Below are positions 47,881 to 57,213 of a stretch of DNA of 64,000 bases, piece by piece. The notes beneath the pieces are model-generated. The model was not told the origin of the DNA. It did not search any database and was given only the letters and a program-made list of their open reading frames with translations. Source of the DNA: Sinomicrobium oceani (lineage in GTDB: Bacteria > Bacteroidota > Bacteroidia > Flavobacteriales > Flavobacteriaceae); NCBI RefSeq assembly GCF_900119185.1, contig NZ_FPJE01000019.1, positions 28,575 through 92,574 on the forward strand, in the 5' to 3' direction. A program made the translations under genes and the position numbers. Position 1 is the stretch's first letter. Each line of letters opens with the position of its first letter.

Positions 47881-47921
47881 ATACACAGCCCTGAAAGGCC
47901 TAAACCTTCAGGGCTGTGTAT
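47881..47921. terminator. Strong inverted repeat after the FNR-like gene
   Basis: ATACACAGCCCTGAA (47881-47895) pairs with TTCAGGGCTGTGTAT (47907-47921), and two more G-C pairs follow past a one-base bulge around a CCTAAA loop. It lies 48 bp downstream of the oxidoreductase stop codon and upstream of the met promoter, where a terminator is expected, but there is no T-run on either strand. Confidence 0.5.
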
Positions 47922-47968
47922 GTTGTATCGCGGCATCCTTCAAAGACACCCTAACCGTAACCGAACGA

Positions 47969-49027
47969 TTATACTTCTATCGCTTTGATCACTTCTTTCT
48001 TGGCTTCTTTTTTGGTACCGTCAAAACCTTGTATTCCACCTACGGTCGTGTACTTCATTACGTATCGTTTATCGGGGAAGATCCGCTGATAAGCGCTCTG
48101 ACACATGATAGCTGCTTCGTGAAACCCGGAAAGAATAAGCTTTAGTTTACCCTTATAGGTATTCACATCTCCGATGGCATATATCCCCGGAATATTCGTG
48201 GCATAATCATAGGAGTTATCCACTTTTATAGCATTCTTCTCGATCTCGAGTCCCCAATCGGCTATAGGACCTAATTTGGGTGACAAACCGAACAACGGGA
48301 TAAAATAGTCGGTTTCTTTGACAAACTCTCCTTCATCGGCATGATTGATCACTACGCCATTCAGATGACCTTCTCCGAGCAAGCCTGTGACTTCGGCACG
48401 GGTAACGAGATTGATCTTACCGAGTTTGGCAAGTTCCCCTACCTTTTCCACGGAATCCAGGGCTCCCCGAAATTCATTTCGACGGTGCACCAGGGTCACT
48501 TCTGATGCTACATCAGCCAGGAAAATAGACCAATCCAGGGCTGAGTCTCCTCCCCCCGCAATAACCACATTTTTGTTGCGATAGACTTCCGGGTCCTTGA
48601 TCATATAGGCTACTCCATGATCTTCGTAATCCGCAATATTATCTATAAGCGGTTTTTTGGGCTCAAAAGATCCCAGTCCTCCGGCAATAGCTATAATCGG
48701 GGCGTGGTGCTTCGTACCTTTATTAGTAGTTACGATAAACGTACCGTCTTCGAGTTTTTCTATGGTTTCCGCTCTTTCTCCCAGTGTAAATCCGGGACTG
48801 AACGGTTTTATCTGTTCCATAAGGTTATCCACGAGATCACCGGCTTTAACCTCGGGAAAACCGGGAATATCATATATAGGTTTCTTCGGATAAAGCTCGG
48901 AACACTGCCCTCCGGGCTGTGGCAAAGCGTCTATCAAATGCGTTTTTAACTTTAACAACCCGGCCTCAAATACCGTGAACAGCCCTGTAGGGCCTGCACC
49001 GATTATTAAAATATCCGTCTTGATCAT
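47969..49027 (-). CDS. Ferredoxin/flavodoxin-NADP reductase, thioredoxin-reductase type
   Basis: 352 aa. FAD-binding IIGAGPTGLFTVFEAGLLKLK, LYPKKPIYDIPGFP, NADPH-binding VVIAGGGDSALDWSIFL, and IYAIGDVNTYKGKLKLILSGFHEAAIM. The redox CxxC of thioredoxin reductase is absent, which places it with the ferredoxin-NADP reductases of the YumC type. As the last gene after the sulfite reductase and siroheme genes, it may supply electrons via ferredoxin to sulfite reduction. Confidence 0.9.
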   Translation of the reverse strand: MIKTDILIIGAGPTGLFTVFEAGLLKLKTHLIDALPQPGGQCSELYPKKPIYDIPGFPEVKAGDLVDNLMEQIKPFSPGFTLGERAETIEKLEDGTFIVTTNKGTKHHAPIIAIAGGLGSFEPKKPLIDNIADYEDHGVAYMIKDPEVYRNKNVVIAGGGDSALDWSIFLADVASEVTLVHRRNEFRGALDSVEKVGELAKLGKINLVTRAEVTGLLGEGHLNGVVINHADEGEFVKETDYFIPLFGLSPKLGPIADWGLEIEKNAIKVDNSYDYATNIPGIYAIGDVNTYKGKLKLILSGFHEAAIMCQSAYQRIFPDKRYVMKYTTVGGIQGFDGTKKEAKKEVIKAIEV

Positions 49028-49090
49028 CTTCTTCAGTTTCTAATTATATATGTAGTGTTAATTTTTTTCTTTTTCTGTCCCGGGATTTCT

Positions 49091-49669
49091 TTAACTCTTT
49101 TGAATAAAGGAACGGGTCACATGATTCAGCTTTTCCACCTTCTCTTCGAAGCTCTCTCTGAGCGTACTCCTGTAACGGTTAAGGTTCTCCACAAGCTCAT
49201 TGATGTCATCGGGTATGATTTCTTCGAAAAGCTGGCGAAGCCTTTTGGCCATCGTCGGGGATTTTCCATTGGTAGAAATCGCGATCTTTACATTTCCCTT
49301 GGTGACGATCCCACCCAGGTAAAAATCACATAAATCCGGAGTATCGGCTACGTTGACCAGTATATTCCGGGCCCGGGCATCTTCACAGATCTGCCGGTTA
49401 ACCTCTGGGTCGTTGGTGGCCGCTATTACCAGATGCTTTTTGTGAAGTACATTGGTAGAATACGGGCGGTACAACATAGGAATATGATGTTTCTCTGCCA
49501 GGGTACGGACTTCATCACTAAAATCCGGTGCTACGACAATGACTTTGGCATTGGGACTCGATTTGAGCAGAAAAGACAGTTTTTCATGTCCGACCTGCCC
49601 GGCGCCAACCAACAGTACATTGAGTTCATGCACTTTGAGAAATACGGGATAGAGTTCGTTCTTTTCCAT
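49091..49669 (-). CDS. Precorrin-2 dehydrogenase / sirohydrochlorin ferrochelatase (Met8/CysG-N type)
   Basis: 192 aa from the ATG at 49669, giving MEKNELYPVFLKVHELNVLLVGAGQVGHEK; a start two codons upstream at 49675 is possible. The N-terminal Rossmann domain binds NAD. ATNDPEVNRQICEDARARNILVNVADTPDLCDFYLGGIV and ISTNGKSPTMAKRLR are family blocks. It oxidises precorrin-2 and inserts iron to give siroheme, the cofactor of the sulfite reductase two genes upstream. It lies 22 bp after cobA. Confidence 0.93.
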   Translation of the reverse strand: MEKNELYPVFLKVHELNVLLVGAGQVGHEKLSFLLKSSPNAKVIVVAPDFSDEVRTLAEKHHIPMLYRPYSTNVLHKKHLVIAATNDPEVNRQICEDARARNILVNVADTPDLCDFYLGGIVTKGNVKIAISTNGKSPTMAKRLRQLFEEIIPDDINELVENLNRYRSTLRESFEEKVEKLNHVTRSFIQKS

Positions 49670-49691
49670 AATCATATACCACAAGGGCACT

Positions 49692-50492
49692 TTATCGTTT
49701 AAACAATTGTATTTTTTGCAGTTTGCGGTATTCGGCTGGGGGCAACGCATTTACTTCTTCGTAAAGCCCTTTGAGTTTTACACTTTCCCGGACCACTTCC
49801 CCCACTACGATAATAGCGGGAGAACTGAGTTTTTTATCTTTTACGATGTCCTCAATGGTATTCACCGTACCACATCCGAGACGTTCGTTGACCGTGGTAC
49901 CATTCTGGATAACAGCCACGGGAACTTCGCCTTTACCGGCATCTCGGAACAACTCCATAACAGCATCGATCTTACTCATTCCCATCAGGATCACTACTGT
50001 TGCGGATGACCGTGCAGCCAGTCCGATATCTTCGGACAGTTTTCCTGCGGATGTCGTCCCGGTAACGACCCAAAAGCTTTCGGCCACATGGCGCTTGGTC
50101 AGCGAGATCCCCTGATAGGCAGGAACGGCTACGGATGATGTGATTCCGGGCACAACCTCGGTCTCCACTCCAAAACTATCCGCATAGTCGATCTCTTCCG
50201 TTCCTCTTCCGAAAATAAAAGGGTCCCCTCCTTTCAGCCGTACTACCGTACCGGACGCAAAAGCATGTTCCACGATAAGCGCATTGATCTCATCCTGGGA
50301 ATGCGCATGAAATCCCTTGCGCTTTCCGACGAAGATTTTTTTGGCATCAGGGGCGTGCACCAGGATATCCCTATTGATAAGGGCATCGTACAATACCACA
50401 TCTGCAGCCTGCAATGCTTTTACCCCCTTCAGGGTAATAAGGTCGGCATCTCCGGGACCTGCTCCTACTACTATTAATTTTGGTTTCTTCAC
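49692..50492 (-). CDS. cobA: Uroporphyrinogen-III C-methyltransferase
   Basis: 266 aa. LIVVGAGPGDADLITLKGVKALQAADVVLYD, VRLKGGDPFIFGRGTEE, VVPGITSSVAVPAYQGISLTKR and VILMGMSKI are diagnostic SUMT blocks. It methylates uroporphyrinogen III twice with SAM to give precorrin-2. It lies 45 bp downstream of the sulfite reductase and 22 bp upstream of the Met8-like gene; the two together do what CysG does in E. coli. Confidence 0.95.
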   Translation of the reverse strand: MKKPKLIVVGAGPGDADLITLKGVKALQAADVVLYDALINRDILVHAPDAKKIFVGKRKGFHAHSQDEINALIVEHAFASGTVVRLKGGDPFIFGRGTEEIDYADSFGVETEVVPGITSSVAVPAYQGISLTKRHVAESFWVVTGTTSAGKLSEDIGLAARSSATVVILMGMSKIDAVMELFRDAGKGEVPVAVIQNGTTVNERLGCGTVNTIEDIVKDKKLSSPAIIVVGEVVRESVKLKGLYEEVNALPPAEYRKLQKIQLFKR

Positions 50493-50537
50493 GTAACGTC
50501 TCTATTGCATACCGGATGCTACCGGAAATTTATGTTC

Positions 50538-52655
50538 TTAACCCGTCACCAGCTCCTGATCCCTGTATATACGGATCTGCTCCAGAAATACCCGGGAATC
50601 TTTCAGATATTTTCCGGCAAACGCTTCGGACGGTTCGTTTTTATTGATCTGATAGGTCAGTGCAGCAAAAGTATTTCCGGCATCGGTATCGATACTGATC
50701 TTTCCTTCATCTACAAAGACTTCCTGGAACTGGGCAATAATCCCTGCATGGGTATTGGTCTTTTTATTCTCGGACAACAGCAATGCTTTTGCAGTATTAA
50801 CCAATGCTGCGTAGGAATAGTAAATACTGTCCGCCCATTTCCCTTCTTCCAGCGCCGTTCTGGCACTGTCTATTTTCTCTTCGCTTTCGAACAGCAAGGT
50901 AGCCACCAGGTCGATAACCACTCCTGCACATTCCCCGACTCCTACTTCCTGTTTGTAAGTATCCGCATGTCCCCAGTCTTTAAAATCATCTTCGGTGAGG
51001 TTCTCAGTATCAGACAAGGCCTTAAGAATATCATAGAAATAGGTTTTCCCCTGTCTGTCGTAATAATCCAGAAAATTCTCTCCTTCCGCACCATTCGCCT
51101 TATAATCATCGAGAATTGTTCTTAAAGCCTGAGGCCCTCGCTTACTCGGTATCTTTACTACTTTATCGGAAAACCTTCCGTTACCATCTCCGAGAACTCC
51201 TCCACCAAGTAATACCTGCAAAGCCGGAGCTACAAGTTTACCGGAACGAATGGACATTCCCTGGAACCCGATATGGGCCATCATGTGTTGTCCGCAGGCA
51301 TTCATACACCCACTGATCTTGATGGCTACATTGGTATTATGAAGGTACTCCGGGTATTCTTCACGCAACACACCTTCGAGCACTTCGGCAATTCCGGTAC
51401 TGTTTGCGATACCGAGGTTGCAGGTATCCGTACCCGGACAGGCCGTGATATCCGCCGTACTGTTATAGCCGGTCTGGGTAAACCCGAGTTTACTCAATTC
51501 GGTATAAAAGAATGGCAACAGGTCTTCGCGGACATGCCGGAGCAGAATATTCTGTCTCAGGGAGAACCTCAACTCATTACCGGCATACGCTCTGACCAGG
51601 TCTGCGAGCGGCCGGGCCTTATCCGTATAAAAATCTCCAAGTAACACCTTGATCCCGATCGACACAAAACCCTCCTGCTTCTGCGGTATTACATTGGTTC
51701 TTTTCCACTGCTCATAAGCTTCCTTATCTTCTATGTCTACCTGAGGCACCTGCTTATCTTTCAGGTTTTTCAGCGCTATGGCATGGGCGTCGAAACCTTC
51801 GATATCTATAGGATAGCTCTGGTACGGAAGCGCTTTTTGCTCTTCTTTGACCAAACGGATAAATTCTTCTGCCCCCATCTCTTTCAGCAGAAACTTCATC
51901 CTGGCTTTCATTCTTTTTGCCCGTTCTCCATAGCGGTCGAAAACACGTACCACACCTTCGATAAGCGGTATAATCCTGTCTTCTTCGAGAAAATCATATA
52001 TCACATCGGCATGTCTGGGCTGTGATCCCAGTCCTCCTCCGAGGAGTACTTTAAAACCTTTCTTTCCGTCTTTTATCTTCGGAACAAAACCGAGATCATG
52101 CATATAGCTCAAAGCCGTATCCTCATCGGAAGACGAAAAGGAAATCTTGAACTTACGTCCCATTTCCTGGCCTACCGGATTTCTGAGCATATAGGCAAAA
52201 GCGGCATGCGCATGGGGGGTCACATCAAAAGGTTCATTTACATCGACCCCGGCAGTTTCGCTTGCCGTGATATTACGTACCGTATTCCCACAGGCCTCCC
52301 TGATGGTCACATCGTCTTTTTCCAGTTGCGCCCACAACTCGGGGGTACGTTCCAAACTCACATAATGGATCTGGATATCCTGACGGGTGGTAATATGAAG
52401 ACGACCCGTCGAATACTCATCCGAAACATCTGCAATACGATGCAACTGCTCTCCGGTAACTTTTCCGTAAGGCAACTTAATACGCACCATCTGCACACCG
52501 GGCTGTCGCTGTCCGTACACTCCGCGTGCCAGACGCAAGCTGCGGAAACGTTCCTCATCTACTTTGCCTTCCCGGAACAAACGGATCTTTCGTTCCAGTT
52601 CTATAATGTCTTTTTCGACTACGGGATTCTCTATTTCTGTTCTAAAGCTCTGCAT
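50538..52655 (-). CDS. Assimilatory nitrite/sulfite reductase fused to a HEPN-like domain
   Basis: 705 aa. Two ferredoxin-like half-domains plus siroheme domains (about 1-520), with the ligands of the 4Fe4S-siroheme centre in ACPGTDTCNLG and SGCMNACGQH. Residues about 575-705 add an all-helical domain (ALEEGKWADSIYYSYAALVNTAKALLL) resembling HEPN domains; the RNase-type Rx4-6H motif is not seen. The siroheme genes downstream make assimilatory sulfite reduction the likeliest job, nitrite the alternative. The first gene of the unit, with a full -7 match 44 bp upstream. Confidence 0.9.
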   Translation of the reverse strand: MQSFRTEIENPVVEKDIIELERKIRLFREGKVDEERFRSLRLARGVYGQRQPGVQMVRIKLPYGKVTGEQLHRIADVSDEYSTGRLHITTRQDIQIHYVSLERTPELWAQLEKDDVTIREACGNTVRNITASETAGVDVNEPFDVTPHAHAAFAYMLRNPVGQEMGRKFKISFSSSDEDTALSYMHDLGFVPKIKDGKKGFKVLLGGGLGSQPRHADVIYDFLEEDRIIPLIEGVVRVFDRYGERAKRMKARMKFLLKEMGAEEFIRLVKEEQKALPYQSYPIDIEGFDAHAIALKNLKDKQVPQVDIEDKEAYEQWKRTNVIPQKQEGFVSIGIKVLLGDFYTDKARPLADLVRAYAGNELRFSLRQNILLRHVREDLLPFFYTELSKLGFTQTGYNSTADITACPGTDTCNLGIANSTGIAEVLEGVLREEYPEYLHNTNVAIKISGCMNACGQHMMAHIGFQGMSIRSGKLVAPALQVLLGGGVLGDGNGRFSDKVVKIPSKRGPQALRTILDDYKANGAEGENFLDYYDRQGKTYFYDILKALSDTENLTEDDFKDWGHADTYKQEVGVGECAGVVIDLVATLLFESEEKIDSARTALEEGKWADSIYYSYAALVNTAKALLLSENKKTNTHAGIIAQFQEVFVDEGKISIDTDAGNTFAALTYQINKNEPSEAFAGKYLKDSRVFLEQIRIYRDQELVTG

Positions 52656-52698
52656 TTCTATTAGTCTATTTAATCGATAGATTTATAGGTTTATAATG

Positions 52699-52706
52699 CA
52701 AATGTA
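52699..52706 (-). promoter_or_regulatory. Promoter -7 element of the sulfite reductase operon
   Basis: The minus strand reads TACATTTG, a full TAnnTTTG match, 44 bp before the ATG at 52655. No TTG at the exact -33 spacing. Confidence 0.48.
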
Positions 52707-52860
52707 AAGGATAATTCCGTATAAACTATAGAATTACCGGATTTTTTTATATCGCACATCACAAAACACATGGAAAATCCTAATAAAAAGAAGGTTAATA
52801 CAAAAACTATACCCGTTGACAACCTACGGAAATAACAGATATTTTATGTATTTTTCACCT

Positions 52861-53538
52861 ATGAATAATCTTATAGTTTTTGCTCTTGCACCGGTCGTAG
52901 CGGTAATTCTTTACATCTATGTCAAAGACAAGTACGAAAAGGAGCCACTGTGGTTACTGCTTCTGTGTTTTGTTTTCGGGGCTGTTGTCAGCGTTATCAT
53001 TACCATGATCATATCCGCTTTATACGAGCAGGCACTCCCGCTCTACTACAGCGATAATATTATTCAGGAATTTGTCCGGGCATTTCTGGTGGTTGCCCTG
53101 ACCGAGGAATTCAGCAAATACGTCATCGTTCGCTATTTTGCCCAGCCCAAAAAGGATTTTAACGAGCCGTTTGACGGTATCGTTTATGCGGTTATGGTTT
53201 CTATGGGTTTTGCCGCAACGGAAAATATAATCTATGTGCTCGGCGGGGGATACCAGGTAGCTCTGGTCCGTGCTTTTACAGCCGTGCCGGCACACGCCAC
53301 TTTTGGTGTGCTCATGGGATATTTCATGGGCAGGGCCAAATTTTCGCCAAACCGAAAACTCCTGAACTTCTGCGGGCTTTTTCTGGCTGTATTGTTTCAC
53401 GGCGCTTATGACTTCTTCCTTTTTATAAACTTCATTCCAGGTACGTGGGTCGGAGCGTTCGTATCGCTGGCAATCGGCATTTTTTTATCGCGAAAGGTGA
53501 TAAAAAAGCATCAGGACAATTCACAATTCCGGTTATAA
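52861..53538 (+). CDS. PrsW-family intramembrane glutamic protease
   Basis: 225 aa from the ATG at 52861, giving MNNLIVFALAPVVAVILYIYVKDKYEKEP; in-frame ATGs at 52846 and 52816 would add polar, AT-rich-encoded residues. About seven membrane helices. Conserved motifs: ALTEEFSKYVIVRYF (Glu pair), FAATENIIYVLGG, HATFGVLMGYFMG and LFHGAYDFFLFI. PrsW of Bacillus cleaves the anti-sigma factor RsiW; the target here is unknown and no anti-sigma gene is adjacent. Confidence 0.87.
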   Translation: MNNLIVFALAPVVAVILYIYVKDKYEKEPLWLLLLCFVFGAVVSVIITMIISALYEQALPLYYSDNIIQEFVRAFLVVALTEEFSKYVIVRYFAQPKKDFNEPFDGIVYAVMVSMGFAATENIIYVLGGGYQVALVRAFTAVPAHATFGVLMGYFMGRAKFSPNRKLLNFCGLFLAVLFHGAYDFFLFINFIPGTWVGAFVSLAIGIFLSRKVIKKHQDNSQFRL

Positions 53539-53651
53539 ACACAAAGAATTATTATCTTTATAGCTTATAAATTCAGGATTTTTCCCGAAGAGCAATAAAA
53601 AAATACGATTTTTTCATCGGGAACAGGTACCGTACAAACATCATAAAGCCT

Positions 53652-54134
53652 ATGAACAAAACGTATCATGCAAAGGTCAATAACACCTTCTCCTTTGACG
53701 TTGACCTGACTGCAACATTCCCCGATCTGGCGGTTACCGGACCGGACACCTTTCACTTTCTCAAAGATCACAAGCCGGCACAGATAAAAGTTCTGCATCG
53801 CGATTTTTTACAAAAAACCTACACGATCCAGGTAAATGGCATCATTCATATCGTAAAGATATCGGACGCTATCGACCGTCTTATCGAAGAGATGGGCTTT
53901 TCGGGCAGTGAAGGCGATCATATTTCAGAGATCAACGCACCGATGCCCGGGTTGGTACTCGATATCCAGGTCAAAGCAGGAGATCCCGTCAAAGAGAACG
54001 ACACCTTGATCGTCCTGGAAGCGATGAAAATGGAAAATGTAATCCTCTCCCCTCGCGACGGGATTATAAAATCCGTAGCCGTGCAGCAGGGAAGCCCGGT
54101 AGATAAAGGACAATTGCTACTCGAATACGAATAA
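53652..54134 (+). CDS. Biotin carboxyl carrier protein of an acyl-CoA carboxylase
   Basis: 160 aa. The C-terminal biotinyl domain (about 90-160) has INAPMPGLVLDIQVKAGD and the biotin lysine Lys126 in LEAMKMENV. The N-terminal half is beta-rich, probably for docking. It carries CO2 between the biotin carboxylase and carboxyltransferase encoded next (62 and then 25 bp gaps). First gene of the three-gene unit. A near-match -7 element TATCTTTA lies at 53553-53560. Confidence 0.93.
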   Translation: MNKTYHAKVNNTFSFDVDLTATFPDLAVTGPDTFHFLKDHKPAQIKVLHRDFLQKTYTIQVNGIIHIVKISDAIDRLIEEMGFSGSEGDHISEINAPMPGLVLDIQVKAGDPVKENDTLIVLEAMKMENVILSPRDGIIKSVAVQQGSPVDKGQLLLEYE

Positions 54135-54196
54135 TCTCCGCCAGGGAATACCCGGAAATCTCGTTCATATCAAGTACAATCAAAAAAAATCAGGAA

Positions 54197-55639
54197 GTGA
54201 AGAAAATATTGATCGCCAACCGTGGAGAAATTGCACTTCGCGTCATGCGTACGGTAAAAAACATGGGACTTTCTACTGTTGCCGTCTATTCGGACGCAGA
54301 CCGTAATGCACCACATGTGAAATATGCAGACGAAGCCGTATATATCGGGGAAGCGCCTCCCGAAAAATCTTACCTTTCCATAGACCGGATCCTCGATGCG
54401 GCAAGACAAACCAAGGCGGATGCCATACATCCGGGATATGGATTTTTAAGTGAAAATGCCGCTTTTGCCGAAAAAACGGAAGCTGCAGGAATTATTTTTA
54501 TAGGCCCTTCACCGGCAGCCATACGTATGATGGGAAGCAAACTGGCCGCCAAGGAAGCTGTAAAAGCTTACGGCATCCCTATGGTCCCCGGTACGGATCA
54601 CGCACTGAAAGACCCGAAAGAAGCGGCAAAAGTTGCGGCCGGTATCGGCTATCCGATACTCATTAAGGCTTCGGCAGGCGGAGGTGGCAAAGGCATGCGG
54701 GTGGTCAAAACGGAAAAAGAACTCGAACCTCAGATCAAACGTGCCATCAGTGAGGCCAGTTCCGCTTTTGGTGACGGTGCCGTCTTTATCGAAAAATATA
54801 TCGCATCCCCGAGGCATATCGAGATCCAGATTATGGCAGACCAACATGGAAACCGTATCCACCTCTTCGAAAGGGAATGCAGCATACAGCGAAGACATCA
54901 GAAAGTCATCGAAGAAGCACCTTCTTCCGTACTGAACGAAACTCTTCGCACCAAAATGGGAGAAGCCGCGCTGAAAGTAGCGGAAGCCTGTAATTATTAT
55001 GGAGCAGGAACGGTGGAATTCCTGCTCGACGAAAATCACAACTTCTATTTCCTGGAAATGAATACCCGTTTACAGGTAGAACATCCGGTAACGGAATGGA
55101 TCACCGGTACCGACCTGGTAGAACTTCAGATCCGCGTAGCCAGAGGTGAAGAACTTCCTGTCCGGCAAAAAGAACTCTCCATCAACGGTCATGCACTCGA
55201 ACTTCGGGTATATGCCGAAGATCCGCTGAACAACTTTCTGCCCAGTGTAGGACACCTGCAACGGTACGAACTGCCCCGGGGCATACATATCCGCGTAGAC
55301 AATGGCTTCGAAGCCGGAATGGATGTGCCTATTTATTACGACCCCATGCTTGCCAAGCTGATCACGCATGGTCAAACAAGGGAAGAAGCTCTCCAGCACA
55401 TGATTGCCGCTATCGATCATTATATCGTAGAAGGTGTAGAAACCACGTTACCCTTCGGCAAATTTGTCTGTAGACACCCGGCATTCCGCTCCGGAAATTT
55501 CGACACCCATTTCATTCAGAAACACTATACGCCTGACACCCTTCGTACGGAACAGGAAGATGCTGCGGAGATCGCTGCACTGGTCGCTGTACAGCTATAC
55601 GCTGAAGACCTTAAAAAATTACGTCTCCCCGGTGTATAA
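54197..55639 (+). CDS. Biotin carboxylase subunit of acyl-CoA carboxylase
   Basis: 480 aa, starting with GTG at 54197 directly at the conserved [20 protein letters not shown]; no ATG is available at this boundary. ATP-grasp motifs: [50 protein letters not shown] and [20 protein letters not shown]-terminal biotin-carboxylase domain ([17 protein letters not shown]) follows. It carboxylates biotin on the carrier protein with ATP and bicarbonate. Length is between AccC and the PccA/MccA catalytic core. Confidence 0.95.
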   Translation: MKKILIANRGEIALRVMRTVKNMGLSTVAVYSDADRNAPHVKYADEAVYIGEAPPEKSYLSIDRILDAARQTKADAIHPGYGFLSENAAFAEKTEAAGIIFIGPSPAAIRMMGSKLAAKEAVKAYGIPMVPGTDHALKDPKEAAKVAAGIGYPILIKASAGGGGKGMRVVKTEKELEPQIKRAISEASSAFGDGAVFIEKYIASPRHIEIQIMADQHGNRIHLFERECSIQRRHQKVIEEAPSSVLNETLRTKMGEAALKVAEACNYYGAGTVEFLLDENHNFYFLEMNTRLQVEHPVTEWITGTDLVELQIRVARGEELPVRQKELSINGHALELRVYAEDPLNNFLPSVGHLQRYELPRGIHIRVDNGFEAGMDVPIYYDPMLAKLITHGQTREEALQHMIAAIDHYIVEGVETTLPFGKFVCRHPAFRSGNFDTHFIQKHYTPDTLRTEQEDAAEIAALVAVQLYAEDLKKLRLPGV

Positions 55640-55664
55640 TCACCGGCTAAATTATGTTTATACT

Positions 55665-57206
55665 ATGGATTTGGAAATAAAAGATCTCAACGAGAAACTG
55701 GCTCAGGCTCTGCAGGGAGGCGGCCGGGAACGAATAGCAAAGCAACATAAAAAAAAGAAACTTACCGCGAGGGAGCGAATAGCATATCTCCTGGACAACG
55801 GTTCCTTTGAAGAAATAGGTGCGCTGGTCTTACATCGCACCAAAGATTTCGGGATGGAAAACCAGCAGTATTACGGTGACGGGGTGGTTACCGGGTACGG
55901 CACTATAAACCGGCGTCCCGTATATATTTTTGCCCAGGACTTTACCGTATTCGGCGGAGCACTCTCCGAAACACATGCCGAAAAAATATGTAAGGTCATG
56001 GATCTGGCCGTCAGTTCGGGCATACCTGTCATAGGACTTAACGACTCCGGAGGTGCGCGGATACAGGAGGGGGTACGTTCGCTCGGAGGATATGCAGACA
56101 TCTTTTACCGGAATGTACGTGCTTCGGGGGTAATTCCTCAACTATCGGCCATCATGGGACCTTGCGCCGGGGGAGCCGTGTATTCCCCGGCCATGACAGA
56201 CTTTACGATTATGGTAAAAGACACCAGTTATATGTTTGTCACCGGGCCTAATGTCGTAAAGACCGTGACCAACGAAAACGTAACTTCCGAAGAACTCGGC
56301 GGAGCAGGCACCCACGCTACCAAATCGGGGGTTGCCCATGTAACTTCCCATAACGATGCGGAATGTCTTGAAGATCTGAAAAAACTCCTGGGTTATCTTC
56401 CGCAGAATCATCGGGAAAAACCGCATTCGTTACCTTTTGAACCCGGCGATGAGATACGCGAAAGCCTGCTTTCCGTTATTCCGGATCACACCAATAAACC
56501 CTACGACATGCATCGGGTTATCAGCGGCATTATAGACACGGATTCCTTTTTTGAGATCCATAAAGATTATGCGGACAACATCATCACCGGATTTGCACGA
56601 CTCGGCGGACGAAGTATCGGTATTGTCGCCAACCAGCCGATGGTACTGGCGGGAGTACTGGATGTGAACAGCTCTAAAAAAGCCGCTCGTTTTGTACGTT
56701 TCTGCGACAGTTTTAACATCCCTTTACTCGTTCTCGTGGATGTTCCCGGTTTTCTGCCCGGAACTGATCAGGAATGGAACGGGATTATATCTAATGGTGC
56801 CAAACTGCTTTACGCTTTTAGCGAAGCCACGGTTCCACGGATTACGGTAATTACCCGGAAGGCTTACGGAGGAGCATACGACGTGATGAATTCCAAGCAC
56901 ATCGGTGCGGATATGAATTTTGCCTGGCCCAGTGCCGAAATAGCAGTTATGGGTGCTAAAGGGGCCGCAGAGATCATATTTAAAAAAGAGATCGCTTCCG
57001 CTACAGATCCGGACGCCAAACTCAAGGAGAAAGAGACCGAATATTCCAGGCTATTTGCCAATCCTTATATAGCCGCCCAGCGAGGTTTTATCGATGAAGT
57101 TATCCTTCCTCAGGAAACCAGGCGAAAACTCCTGAAAAGTTTTGCTATTCTGGAAAACAAACTGGTGGAACAACCCAGACGAAAACATGGAAATATTCCG
57201 TTGTAA
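55665..57206 (+). CDS. Acyl-CoA carboxylase carboxyltransferase (beta) subunit
   Basis: 513 aa from the ATG at 55665, giving [20 protein letters not shown]; the longer upstream frame overlaps the biotin carboxylase gene and is rejected. Both crotonase-like halves are present: [48 protein letters not shown] and [46 protein letters not shown]. This is the PccB type (propionyl-CoA or similar), with both halves in one chain unlike AccA/AccD. With its two partners it forms a complete carboxylase; propionyl-CoA is the likeliest substrate. Confidence 0.95.
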   Translation: MDLEIKDLNEKLAQALQGGGRERIAKQHKKKKLTARERIAYLLDNGSFEEIGALVLHRTKDFGMENQQYYGDGVVTGYGTINRRPVYIFAQDFTVFGGALSETHAEKICKVMDLAVSSGIPVIGLNDSGGARIQEGVRSLGGYADIFYRNVRASGVIPQLSAIMGPCAGGAVYSPAMTDFTIMVKDTSYMFVTGPNVVKTVTNENVTSEELGGAGTHATKSGVAHVTSHNDAECLEDLKKLLGYLPQNHREKPHSLPFEPGDEIRESLLSVIPDHTNKPYDMHRVISGIIDTDSFFEIHKDYADNIITGFARLGGRSIGIVANQPMVLAGVLDVNSSKKAARFVRFCDSFNIPLLVLVDVPGFLPGTDQEWNGIISNGAKLLYAFSEATVPRITVITRKAYGGAYDVMNSKHIGADMNFAWPSAEIAVMGAKGAAEIIFKKEIASATDPDAKLKEKETEYSRLFANPYIAAQRGFIDEVILPQETRRKLLKSFAILENKLVEQPRRKHGNIPL

Positions 57207-57213
57207 CGCGGCG

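Noticed and set aside
55464..55664. Extended N-terminus of the carboxyltransferase subunit
   Set aside because: It overlaps the biotin carboxylase gene in another frame. The ATG at 55665 matches the normal family start.
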